64,000 nucleotides of DNA from DATEJJ01 sp039649115 (GTDB lineage: Bacteria; Actinomycetota; Actinomycetes; Mycobacteriales; Micromonosporaceae). The translations under genes were made by a program, and so were the position numbers. The DNA is taken from positions 1 through 64,000 of the forward strand of contig JBBWZQ010000040.1 of the NCBI GenBank assembly GCA_039649115.1, in the 5' to 3' direction. Shown here piece by piece: positions 50,143-58,167 of the stretch; within the stretch, counting starts at the first letter, position 1; the number at the start of each line of letters is the position of its first letter. Below the pieces are notes generated by a model, which did no database searches, was not told where the DNA came from, and saw only the letters and a program-made list of their open reading frames with translations.

Positions 50143-52107
50143 ATGGCAGGCAGAGCAGGGGGCCACCGTGCCGTGCCGGATCCGCTGCTCGCGACCGTGC
50201 TGGCCCTGCTGGTGGCCGTGGTGGTCTGGCTGCTGGCCGGCGTGGGCGGCCCGATCGGTCCGCTCGTCGCCGGCGTGCTGCCGCTCCTCGCGGGTACCGG
50301 GCTGGTCGCCTGGCGGCTGGTCGCGCAGCGGCCGGCACCGGGCCCGCACGCCGCGCGGGCGCAGACCGCCGGGCCACCGGCCGGCGACGCCGGGCAGCAG
50401 CCTGCCGCGGCGGTCCCGAGCCTGGCCGCGGTGCTGGACGGGGTGGCCCGCGAGTCCCACGACGTGATCGCGATCTGCCGCCCGGACGGATCGGTCAGCT
50501 ACGCCAGCCCGGCGGTGACCCGGCTGACGGGACAGCCACCGGATGCCTGGCTCGGCCGTGACCTGACCACCGCGTTCCACCCCGGCGACCAGCCCGTGGC
50601 GAAGTCGAAGTTCCGCGAGGCGCGCGGGCGGCCGGACCGGCCGGTCAGCTACGAGGCGCGGATCGCGCGCGAGGACGGCTGGCGCTGGGTGCGGGCCACC
50701 CTGACCAGCTACGAGCGGGAGCCGACCATCGCGGGCGTGGTCGTCAACCTGACCGGTCTCACCGACCGGCACCCCCGCGGCCGGCGGACCTATCGGGACC
50801 AGCGCGACGAGCCGGGCGGATCCGGGGGCGAACCGGGCGCGCCGCCGGATCTGGCCAACCCGACGTTGTTCACCGAACAGCTCGCGCTGGCCCTCGCGGC
50901 TGGCGGCGCGGGCCGGGTCAGCCTGGCCCTGATCGACCTGGAGGGCCTCACCGCGCGGATCGCGACCCTCAGCCCGGCGGCGATCAACGAGGTACTGGTC
51001 TGCGTCGCCGAGCGGCTGCGCCGCGGGGTACGCCCGCAGGACCTGGTGGCGAGGCTCGGCGACGACGAGTTCGCGGTGCTGCTGGAGCAGATCAGCCCGG
51101 CGCACGTGGACCGGGTCGCCGACCGCATGCTGGCCCTCCTCGCGGAGCCGCTGACCATCGAGGGGCGCGAGCTGTCGGTGCAGGCCACCGTGGGATTCGC
51201 CGACGCGCGCGCCGGCGAGGGGCCCAACCAGCTCATCAGGCACGCCGAGATCGCCAGGTCCGAGGCGAATCTCGCGGGCAAGGGGCGGTACGTCCGGTAC
51301 GCCGACGACATGGCGCCGCGCGCCAACGCGCGGGCCCAGCTGACCGAGGAGCTGACGCGGGCGCTGGCCGCGGAGGAGTTCGAGCTGTACTACCAGCCGA
51401 TCGTCACGCTGCCCGGCAACCACCTGGCCGGCGTCGAGGCCCTGCTGCGCTGGCGGCACCCGCAGCGCGGCCTGGTGCCGCCGTTGGATTTCATCCCCCT
51501 CGCCGAGCAGACCGGCCTGATCGTCCCGCTCGGCCGGTGGATCCTGGAGTCGGCCTGCCGCCAGGCCGCCACCTGGCTCGCGCAGTACCCGACGACGGCG
51601 CCCGCGACGATCAGCGTCAACGTCTCGCCGCGGCAACTGGACGAGGCGACGATCGTGGACGACGTGGTGGCCGCGCTGCGCCATTCCGGCCTGCCGGCCG
51701 GGCGGCTGGTCGTGGAGGTCACCGAGACCGCCGTGGTCGACCACGCGACCGCCGGCAACCACCTGTGCGCGCTGCACGATCTGGGGGTACGCATCGCCCT
51801 GGACGACTTCGGCACCGGCCACTCCACGCTGAGCCTGCTGGACAAGTTCCCCATCGACCAGCTCAAGCTGGACCGCTCGTTCCTGCGCGAGCCCGGCCAC
51901 GACCGGATCGCGATCGCGGTCGTGATGATCGCGCAGGCGATCGGCGCGGAGGTGGTCGCCGAGGGGGTCGAGATACCCAGCCAGGCGGAGCGGCTGCAGG
52001 CGCTCGGGTACGGGCTGGCGCAGGGCTTCCACTTCGGCCGGCCCAGCACCGTGAGCTCGATGACCGAGGTGCTGCGCGGCGAGGTGGCCCCCAGCCCGGT
52101 GACCTGA
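50143..52107 (+). CDS. PAS-GGDEF-EAL protein, probable c-di-GMP phosphodiesterase
   Basis: A 654-residue membrane protein with two N-terminal helices (14-33, 36-60) and no periplasmic domain, a PAS sensor (about 93-208, 'DVIAICRPDGSVSYASPAV'), a GGDEF domain (238-390) with 'GDDEF' at 306-310 in place of GGDEF, and an EAL domain (398-645). EAL residues look complete: 'GVEALLRW', 'SVNVSPRQL', 'VEVTETAV', 'ALDDFGTGHSTL', 'QLKLDRSFL' and 'VAEGVE'. It probably hydrolyses c-di-GMP, with the degenerate GGDEF possibly binding GTP as a regulator. ATG 50143 follows GGGGAG. It could oppose the GGDEF protein at 38.8 kb. Confidence 0.92.
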   Translation: MAGRAGGHRAVPDPLLATVLALLVAVVVWLLAGVGGPIGPLVAGVLPLLAGTGLVAWRLVAQRPAPGPHAARAQTAGPPAGDAGQQPAAAVPSLAAVLDGVARESHDVIAICRPDGSVSYASPAVTRLTGQPPDAWLGRDLTTAFHPGDQPVAKSKFREARGRPDRPVSYEARIAREDGWRWVRATLTSYEREPTIAGVVVNLTGLTDRHPRGRRTYRDQRDEPGGSGGEPGAPPDLANPTLFTEQLALALAAGGAGRVSLALIDLEGLTARIATLSPAAINEVLVCVAERLRRGVRPQDLVARLGDDEFAVLLEQISPAHVDRVADRMLALLAEPLTIEGRELSVQATVGFADARAGEGPNQLIRHAEIARSEANLAGKGRYVRYADDMAPRANARAQLTEELTRALAAEEFELYYQPIVTLPGNHLAGVEALLRWRHPQRGLVPPLDFIPLAEQTGLIVPLGRWILESACRQAATWLAQYPTTAPATISVNVSPRQLDEATIVDDVVAALRHSGLPAGRLVVEVTETAVVDHATAGNHLCALHDLGVRIALDDFGTGHSTLSLLDKFPIDQLKLDRSFLREPGHDRIAIAVVMIAQAIGAEVVAEGVEIPSQAERLQALGYGLAQGFHFGRPSTVSSMTEVLRGEVAPSPVT

Positions 52108-52135
52108 CCGCCGGGGTAATAACCTCGATCCGGCC

Positions 52136-52813
52136 ATGGACAGCTCCGCCGCCGCCTTCGTGCGCGCCCACACCAGCCTGCTCCCCGCGCCGTACGTGCC
52201 GGAGGTCCGGCTGTGGCTGGCGCAGGACGCCTTCGGGCTGTGGGAGGAGACCGAGCGGGAGCAGGGCGGCGAGGTCGGGCCGCCACCCTTCTGGGCGTTC
52301 GTCTGGGCGGGCGGTCAGGCGCTGGCCCGGTACCTGCTGGACAACCCGGACCTGGTCGCCGGCCGCGACGTCTTCGATCTGGCCGCCGGATCCGGCCTGG
52401 TCGCGATCGCGGCGGCGAAGGCCGGCGCGGCCACGGTGGCGGCGAGCGAGATCGACCCGTACGCCGCCGCCGCGATCGCGCTGAACGCGGCGGCCAACGG
52501 GGTGCCCGTGACCGTCCATCTCGACGACGTGTTGGACCGCGACGCCGGCGGCGCGGATCTCGTGCTCGCCGGCGACGTGTGCTACAGCGCGGAGATGACC
52601 CGGCGGGTGCTGGCCTTCCTGGACCGCGCCCGCGGCGCGGGCGCCACGGTGCTGGTCGGCGATCCGGGCCGCGCGTACCTGCCGCGCACGCGGCTGGCCG
52701 AGGTGGCGAGCCATCTGGTACCGGTCAGCCGCGCGCTGGAGGACGCCGACGTCAAGCGCGCGACCGTGTGGCGCCTCAGCCCTCCCGCGCCGGCCGGCCT
52801 TCCTCGACCGTGA
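52136..52813 (+). CDS. SAM-dependent methyltransferase of the ETF-beta/NNT1-like type
   Basis: A 225-residue soluble methyltransferase. 'PPPFWAFVWAGGQALARYLLD' (split by the helix turn) before the SAM motif 'VFDLAAGSGLVAIAAAKAG' is characteristic of the METTL20/NNT1-like family, followed by 'ASEIDPYAAAAIALNA', 'DLVLAGDVCYSAEMTRRVL' and 'LVGDPGRAYLP'. Members methylate lysines of electron-transfer flavoprotein or other proteins and small amines; the target is uncertain here. ATG 52136 is 28 bp after the EAL gene. Its last 38 bases overlap the convergent STAS gene. Confidence 0.84.
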   Translation: MDSSAAAFVRAHTSLLPAPYVPEVRLWLAQDAFGLWEETEREQGGEVGPPPFWAFVWAGGQALARYLLDNPDLVAGRDVFDLAAGSGLVAIAAAKAGAATVAASEIDPYAAAAIALNAAANGVPVTVHLDDVLDRDAGGADLVLAGDVCYSAEMTRRVLAFLDRARGAGATVLVGDPGRAYLPRTRLAEVASHLVPVSRALEDADVKRATVWRLSPPAPAGLPRP

Positions 52814-53117
52814 TCACCCGGTCCACGCCGCTGATCTCCAGCACGTGCCGCACCATCTGCCCGGCGTCCCGCACCCGCAGTTCGGTGCCCAGCTTGGCCG
52901 CCAGGTGATAGATCTTGACCATGGCCGCGACGCCCGCGGAGTCGCAGAACGTGACCTGACCCAGGTCGAGAACCAGCACGGTGGGCGAGGTGTCCAGTGC
53001 CTCATTCGCAGCCTCGACCAGCGCGGGAGCGGTCAGCAGGTCGATCTCGCCGCCCACGGACAGGCGCGCTTGCGCGCCCTGCCATCCGGTGGTGATGGAC
53101 AACTGAGGCCTCGGCAT
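52776..53117 (-). CDS. STAS-domain anti-sigma factor antagonist
   Basis: A 113-residue single-domain protein of the SpoIIAA/RsbV type. 'ARLSVGGEIDLLTAPAL' and 'VLVLDLGQVTFCDSAGVAAMV' carry the conserved Asp-Ser (D-S-A-G) where an anti-sigma kinase phosphorylates the Ser. In the unphosphorylated state such proteins bind the kinase and release a stress sigma factor. No partner kinase or sigma gene is in the window. ATG 53117; 3' overlap of 38 bp with the methyltransferase gene. Confidence 0.9.
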   Translation of the reverse strand: MPRPQLSITTGWQGAQARLSVGGEIDLLTAPALVEAANEALDTSPTVLVLDLGQVTFCDSAGVAAMVKIYHLAAKLGTELRVRDAGQMVRHVLEISGVDRVITVEEGRPAREG

Positions 53118-53172
53118 GAAGCAGAGAATAGGCCCTCCGGGCGACAGCGAGTTGACAGCAGCCAGATCGTGA

Positions 53173-55056
53173 TCAATCGCCCGGTCGGAGCATCGGGCGC
53201 AGGGCGTCCAGCACCGCCGGATCGTCGATTGTGGACGGCACGGGCTCGTCCCGGCCGTCCGCGATGCCGCGCATGGTACGGCGGAGGATCTTGCCGGACC
53301 GCGTCTTGGGCAGCGCCAGCACCACGGTCACCGACCGGAACGCGGCGACCGGCCCCACCCGGTCCCGCACCATCGCGATCAACTCGGCAGCCAGGACCTC
53401 CGGCTCGGTCCGCACACCCGCCTTGAGCACGACGAACCCGCGCGGCACCTGGCCCTTGACCGGGTCGGCGACCCCGATCACGGCGCACTCGGCGACCGCC
53501 GGGTGCGCGGCCAGCACCTCCTCCATCGCGCCGGTCGACAGCCGGTGCCCGGCCACGTTGATCACGTCATCGGTCCGGCCCATCACGTACAGGTACCCGT
53601 CCTCGTCGAAGCGGCCGCCGTCGCCGGTCAGGTAACAGCCCGGGAAGGCGGACAGGTACGAGTCGACGTAGCGCTCGTCGTCCTGCCAGAGGGTGGGCAG
53701 GCAGCCGGGCGGCAGCGGCAGCCGGATGACGATCGCGCCCTCGGTACCGGCCGGCACTTCGGCGCCGGAGCCGTCCACGACCGCGACCGCGTACCCGGGC
53801 ACGGGTACCGTCGGCGAGCCGGGCTTCGTGGGCATCGGGTCCAGGCCGCGCAGGTTCGCCGCGATGGGCCAGCCGGTCTCCGTCTGCCACCAGTTGTCGA
53901 CGACCGGGACGCCCAGCCGCTGCCCCGCCCAGGTGTAGGTCTCCGGGTCCAGCCGCTCGCCGGCGAGGAACAGGGTGCGCAGGCTGGACAGGTCGTGGCC
54001 GGCCACCAGCCGCCCGGACGGATCCTCCTTCTTGATCGCCCGCAGCGCGGTCGGCGCGGTGAACAGGGTGGTCACCCGGTGCTGCGCGGCCACCCGCCAG
54101 AACGCGCCCGCGTCCGGGGTACCCACCGGCTTGCCCTCGTAGAGCACGCTGGTCGCGCCGGCGAGCAGCGGCGCGTAGACGATGTACGAGTGGCCGACCA
54201 CCCAGCCCACGTCGGAGGCGGCCCAGAACACCTCGCCCGGTCCGGTGTCGAAGACGGCGGCCATCGACCAGCGCAGCGCGACGGCGTGCCCGCCGTTGTC
54301 CCGCACGACGCCCTTGGGCCGGCCGGTGGTCCCCGAGGTGTACAGGATGTACAGCGGATCGGTGGCGGCCACCGGTACGCACTCGGCGGGCTGCGCGCCG
54401 GACAGCGCCTCGTCCCAGCTCAGGTCCTGGCCGGCGAGCAGCTCGGCGGGGAGTTGCGGGCGCTGCAGCACGACGCACCGGGAGGGCTTGTGCACCGCCT
54501 CGGCGATCGCCGCGTCGAGCAGTGGCTTGTACGCGATCGTCCGGCGGGGTTCGATGCCGCACGAGGACGCCACGATCACGGTGGGCCGGGCGTCGTCGAC
54601 GCGGACCGCGAGCTCGTGCGCGCCGAAGCCGCCGAAGACCACCGAGTGCACCGCACCGAGCCGGGCACAGGCGAGCATGGTGATCACGGCCTCCGGCACC
54701 ATCGCCATGTACAGCAGCACCCGGTCGCCGCGGCCCACCCCGAGCCGGCGCAGCGCACCCGCCACGAGTGCCACCTGGTCGCGCAGTTCCCGGTAGGTGA
54801 AGGTGCGGACGGCACCGGCGAGCGGGCTGTCGTGCACCAGCGCCACCTGCTCGCCCCGGCCGCCGGCCACGTGCCGGTCCAGCGCGTTGTGGCAGGTGTT
54901 CAGCTCGGCGTCCGGGTACCAGCGGAAGAAGGGGGGCCGGCTGGCGTCCAGGATCCGGTCCGGCGGGCGCACCCAGTCGATCGCGGCCGCCGCGTCCCGC
55001 CAGAACCCCTCCGGGTCGGCGATGCTGCGCCGGTACTCCTCGCGGTACCAAGTCAT
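53173..55056 (-). CDS. Acyl-CoA synthetase, propionyl-CoA synthetase (PrpE) type
   Basis: A 627-residue AMP-forming enzyme. ANL-family motifs: 'ILYTSGTTGRPKGVVRDNGGH' core (split), 'WQTETGWPI', 'YLTGDGGRFDEDGYLYVMGRTDD' and the catalytic Lys in 'PKTRSGKILRRTMR'. 'SVVFGGFGAHELAVRVDDA' with 'SCGIEPRRTIAYKPLLD' favours PrpE over acetate-CoA ligase. It activates propionate (perhaps also acetate) to the CoA ester, which links naturally to the acyl-CoA mutase IcmF elsewhere in the window. ATG 55056 gives the usual family length. Divergent from the Rho_N protein gene. Confidence 0.9.
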   Translation of the reverse strand: MTWYREEYRRSIADPEGFWRDAAAAIDWVRPPDRILDASRPPFFRWYPDAELNTCHNALDRHVAGGRGEQVALVHDSPLAGAVRTFTYRELRDQVALVAGALRRLGVGRGDRVLLYMAMVPEAVITMLACARLGAVHSVVFGGFGAHELAVRVDDARPTVIVASSCGIEPRRTIAYKPLLDAAIAEAVHKPSRCVVLQRPQLPAELLAGQDLSWDEALSGAQPAECVPVAATDPLYILYTSGTTGRPKGVVRDNGGHAVALRWSMAAVFDTGPGEVFWAASDVGWVVGHSYIVYAPLLAGATSVLYEGKPVGTPDAGAFWRVAAQHRVTTLFTAPTALRAIKKEDPSGRLVAGHDLSSLRTLFLAGERLDPETYTWAGQRLGVPVVDNWWQTETGWPIAANLRGLDPMPTKPGSPTVPVPGYAVAVVDGSGAEVPAGTEGAIVIRLPLPPGCLPTLWQDDERYVDSYLSAFPGCYLTGDGGRFDEDGYLYVMGRTDDVINVAGHRLSTGAMEEVLAAHPAVAECAVIGVADPVKGQVPRGFVVLKAGVRTEPEVLAAELIAMVRDRVGPVAAFRSVTVVLALPKTRSGKILRRTMRGIADGRDEPVPSTIDDPAVLDALRPMLRPGD

Positions 55057-55154
55057 GCGCCCATCCTGCACGGCCGCGCTGCGCATACGCGGGTCCGGCA
55101 CGGGTATCCGTCGGGTGAGCAACCATCAGCGGACCGCGGTGGGAGGCGGTTGCA

Positions 55155-55718
55155 GTGGCACGGACGAAGGAGAACGACCTCACCGGGATGACCGTCGCCG
55201 AGTTGCGCCAGGTGGCCAGGGAGCGCGGCGTGCCCGGTGGCTACCGGATGCGCAAGGAGGAACTGGTCAAGGCGATCGGCGGCGCGGGTGGCAGGCGGGC
55301 CCGCACCGGCGCGGCCGACAAGAGCCGCAACGCCGGCAGGCAGGGCGGCGGCGCCCGCCGGGGCGGCTCGAGCTCGAAGTCCCTGAAGTACTCGCAGGAG
55401 ATCCGGTCGGTGGGCGACCGGCCCGAGCGGCCGGGGCGCAGCCTGGTGACCACCGACCACGAAGTGATCATGAGGTGGGCCCGGGAGCGGGGCGCCACGC
55501 CGGCGACCGTACCCGGGACCGAGCACGACGGGCACCCGGGCGTGCTGCGCTTCGACTTCCCCGGGTACGGCGGGCGCGACCTGAAGCACGTCAGCTGGGA
55601 CGAGTGGTTCGCGGCCTTCGACGGGCGGGGCCTGAACCTCATCTACCAGGAGCAGACCTCGGACGGCCGGCAGAGCAACTTCCTCCAGCTGGAGAACCCG
55701 GAGCGCGAGGACGCGTGA
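55155..55718 (+). CDS. Small protein with N-terminal Rho_N (SAP-like) domain
   Basis: A 187-residue basic protein. Residues 8-42 ('LTGMTVAELRQVARERGVPG', 'RMRKEELVKAI') form a Rho_N/SAP-like helix-extended loop-helix that typically binds nucleic acid. A Gly/Arg/Ser linker follows. The conserved C-terminal domain has 'TTDHEVIMRWARERGATPATVPG', 'RFDFPGYGG' and 'VSWDEWFAAFD', a module I know from actinobacterial proteins of unknown function. GTG 55155 has GGAGG seven bases upstream. It ends two bases from the convergent glycosyltransferase gene. Confidence 0.82.
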   Translation: MARTKENDLTGMTVAELRQVARERGVPGGYRMRKEELVKAIGGAGGRRARTGAADKSRNAGRQGGGARRGGSSSKSLKYSQEIRSVGDRPERPGRSLVTTDHEVIMRWARERGATPATVPGTEHDGHPGVLRFDFPGYGGRDLKHVSWDEWFAAFDGRGLNLIYQEQTSDGRQSNFLQLENPEREDA

Positions 55719-55720
55719 GG

Positions 55721-56794
55721 TCAGGGCTTGGGCGCGGGTACCCGCACCCGGGGTGACCGGGGCGACGCGAGTACCCGCGCCCACAGCTCCTGGTACCGGC
55801 CCGCCATCCGGGCCACGCCGAACTCGGCCCGGGCCCGGCGCCGGGCGCGGGTACCGAGGCTGGCCCGCAGCGCGGGATCGGCCTCCAGGACGGCCAGCGC
55901 GTCGGCGAGCGCGTCCGGGTCGTCCGGCGGGACCAGCAGCCCGCAGTCGCCGAGCACCTCGGGGATGCCGCCCACCCGGCTCGCCACGCAGGGCAGGCCG
56001 GCCAACATCGCCTCGATCAGCGCCAGGCCCAGTCCCTCGTAGCGGGACGGCTGGCAGTACACGTCGAACCCGGCGAGCAGCCCGGCCACCCGGTCGGACC
56101 GGCCGGGCAGGCGCACCCGGTCGGCGACCCCCAGTTCGGTGGCCAGGCGTTGCAGCGCGTCCCGCTCGGCACCGGCCCCCACGATCGCGGCGCGCGCGTC
56201 CGGTACCTTGGCCAGCGCGCGCACCAGCACGTCGTGGCCCTTGACCCGGTCCAGCCGCCCGACGCTGCCGATGAGCAGCCCGCCGCTGCCTGCTTGTCCG
56301 GCGTCCACCGGCGCCGGTACCCCATTGTGGATCACCTGCACCGAACCCCGGCCGAGCGCGTAGAAGTCCTCCACCCGGCGGGCCGCGTCGGCGCTCACCG
56401 CGACGTGCGCGTCCAGCCGCAGCGCCAGCGCGCGGGTACGCAGCCAGGTGGCGAGCCGGGTCGTCCGTACCGCCATGTGTTGCACCGCCACCACCCGCAG
56501 CCCGGGCTGGGCCAGGCCGGCCGCGAGCATGGCCGCGCCGCCCCACGGCACCTCCAGGTTCACCTGCAGCAGGTCCGGGCGCACCCGGCGGAGCAGCCCG
56601 GCGCAGGCCACCGGCCCGCCGCCCGCCACGTGCCGCCGCACCCCCGGCGCCGCCCCCGCGATGGTGTCCAGCACGTCCGGGCTCACCCCGCCGACGTGCA
56701 GCTCGTATCCGCCCGCGCAGCCGACCAGGTTGCCCAGCGCGACCTCGGCGCCACCGGTCGCCACCACCGCCGAGTACAAGAGGATCCGCGCCAC
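55721..56794 (-). CDS. Family 4 glycosyltransferase
   Basis: A 357-residue GT-B fold enzyme. The N-terminal acceptor domain opens 'ARILLYSAVVATGGAEVAL', and the C-terminal donor domain has 'GSVGRLDRVKGHDVLVRAL' and the nucleotide-sugar motif 'QPSRYEGLGLALIEAMLAG' (E-x7-E). 'LPCVASRVGGIPEVLGD' follows. It transfers a sugar, retaining its configuration, to an unknown acceptor, perhaps an envelope glycan or a specialised metabolite. GTG 56794 is chosen from the family start; the open frame extends about 200 bases further. There are no neighbouring polysaccharide genes. Confidence 0.88.
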   Translation of the reverse strand: MARILLYSAVVATGGAEVALGNLVGCAGGYELHVGGVSPDVLDTIAGAAPGVRRHVAGGGPVACAGLLRRVRPDLLQVNLEVPWGGAAMLAAGLAQPGLRVVAVQHMAVRTTRLATWLRTRALALRLDAHVAVSADAARRVEDFYALGRGSVQVIHNGVPAPVDAGQAGSGGLLIGSVGRLDRVKGHDVLVRALAKVPDARAAIVGAGAERDALQRLATELGVADRVRLPGRSDRVAGLLAGFDVYCQPSRYEGLGLALIEAMLAGLPCVASRVGGIPEVLGDCGLLVPPDDPDALADALAVLEADPALRASLGTRARRRARAEFGVARMAGRYQELWARVLASPRSPRVRVPAPKP

Positions 56795-56958
56795 GGCGCA
56801 GCGATACCCGGATCCGGGTGCTTCACGCGTCGGGTGCCGCGGCGGGCCACCCGGCACGGCTCGCGCAGCGTGGCGCGGTGGACCGCGGGATCCAGCCCTC
56901 GCCGTAGGTCCCGGGCTCGTCACGGGGCAGTTTAGGCAGGTGGGCGTGGGGGTAGCGA

Positions 56959-57372
56959 ATGAACATGCCTGCTCGTGAAGACCTGCCGTCGACACTGCGG
57001 CGCTCGCCGAAAGAGGCGCAGGAAACCTGGATCAAGACGCACGACTCCGCGGTACAGACCTATGGCGAGGGCGAGCGGGCACACCGCACCGCCTTCGCCG
57101 CGCTCAAGCACTCGTTCGAGAAGGTCGGCGACCACTGGGAGCCCAAGGAGCGGCGCGGGCCCAGCGACGCGCAGGCGGCCCGCGGCGGCCCGGACCGCGC
57201 GCGGCCGACCGCCGGCGGCGTGGACGCCAACGCCTCCAAGGAGCACCTGTACGAGGTGGCCGGCAAGCTGAACATCCGGGGCCGGTCGCGGATGTCCAAG
57301 TCCGAACTGGTCGAGGCCATCATGAAGGCGAACCAGCGCCAGACGACGCGCTCGCGCGAGCGCGGGCGCTGA
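56959..57372 (+). CDS. ChaB-family protein with C-terminal Rho_N (SAP-like) domain
   Basis: A 137-residue protein with an N-terminal ChaB domain (about 5-60: 'REDLPSTLRRSPKEAQETWIKTHDSA', split by position, and 'AFAALKHSFEKVGDHW') and a C-terminal Rho_N/SAP-like helix pair ('SKEHLYEVAGKLNIRGRSRMSKSELVEAI'). ChaB was first named as a cation-transport regulator, but the fused nucleic-acid-binding element points to a DNA- or RNA-related role. ATG 56959 follows GGGGG. The DUF72 gene starts 6 bp after its stop, so the two are co-transcribed. Confidence 0.9.
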   Translation: MNMPAREDLPSTLRRSPKEAQETWIKTHDSAVQTYGEGERAHRTAFAALKHSFEKVGDHWEPKERRGPSDAQAARGGPDRARPTAGGVDANASKEHLYEVAGKLNIRGRSRMSKSELVEAIMKANQRQTTRSRERGR

Positions 57373-57377
57373 CCCGC

Positions 57378-58139
57378 GTGCTCGTCATCGGTACCTCCGG
57401 CTGGCAGTACCGGGACTGGCGGGGCCCGGTGTACCCGGTGGAGGTACCGCAGCGCGCGTGGCTGGAGTGCTACGCGGAGCGCTTCGCGACCGTCGAGGTG
57501 AACAACGCGTTCTACCGGCTGCCCGAGCGGGACACGTTCACGCGGTGGCGGGAGCGCACGCCGCCCGACTTCACCGTCGCGGTGAAGATGAGCCGGTACC
57601 TCACGCACATCAAGCGGTTGCGCGAACCCGCCGAGCCGGTGGCCCGGTTCCTCGACCGGGTGGCGGGCCTCGGCGACAAGCTGGGGCCTGTCCTGCTGCA
57701 GTTGCCACCGACGCTGACCGCCTCGGCGAGCCTGCTGGACGAGGTGCTCTCCCTGTTCCCCCGCGCGGTGCGGGTGGCGGTCGAGCCGCGGCACGCGTCG
57801 TGGTGGGTGCCGGAGGTGCGCGCCGTCCTGGAACGCCACGGCGCCGCGCTGTGCTGGGCCGACCGGCGCGCCCGACCGGTGACCCCGCTGTGGCGGACCG
57901 CCGGCTTCGGGTACCTGCGGATGCACGAGGGCCGGGCCACGCCGCGACCCCGGTACGGGCGGCGCGCGCTGGCCTCCTGGCTGGACCGGATCGCCCGGCA
58001 TTTCACCGGCGAGCCGGTCTACGTGTACTTCAACAACGACCCGGGCGGCGCGGCCGTGGCCGACGCCGTGGCGCTCGCCACCGAGGCCGGGCGGCGCGGC
58101 ATCCCGGCCAGTCGGGTGGGCGTCACCGCCCCGGTGTAA
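57378..58139 (+). CDS. DUF72 (YecE-like) protein
   Basis: A 253-residue TIM-barrel protein. 'IGTSGWQYRDWRGPVYP', 'FATVEVNNAFYRLP', 'KMSRYLTHIKRL', 'LGPVLLQLPP', 'VEPRHASWW' and 'YVYFNNDPGG' are the family signature. Acidic and aromatic residues in the barrel mouth suggest metal-dependent chemistry, possibly nuclease-like, but no activity is established. GTG 57378 is 6 bp from the ChaB stop; topoisomerase IB follows 29 bp downstream. The three-gene string looks like an operon. Confidence 0.9.
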   Translation: MLVIGTSGWQYRDWRGPVYPVEVPQRAWLECYAERFATVEVNNAFYRLPERDTFTRWRERTPPDFTVAVKMSRYLTHIKRLREPAEPVARFLDRVAGLGDKLGPVLLQLPPTLTASASLLDEVLSLFPRAVRVAVEPRHASWWVPEVRAVLERHGAALCWADRRARPVTPLWRTAGFGYLRMHEGRATPRPRYGRRALASWLDRIARHFTGEPVYVYFNNDPGGAAVADAVALATEAGRRGIPASRVGVTAPV

Positions 58140-58167
58140 CGGCGTTGCGGCCGGGTACACGGCGCGC

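Noticed and set aside
53173..55056. Acetyl-CoA synthetase (acs) as the name for the acyl-CoA synthetase
   Set aside because: Sequence around GFGAHELAVR and SCGIEPRR favours the propionyl-CoA type, though substrate overlap is usual, so no gene symbol was given.
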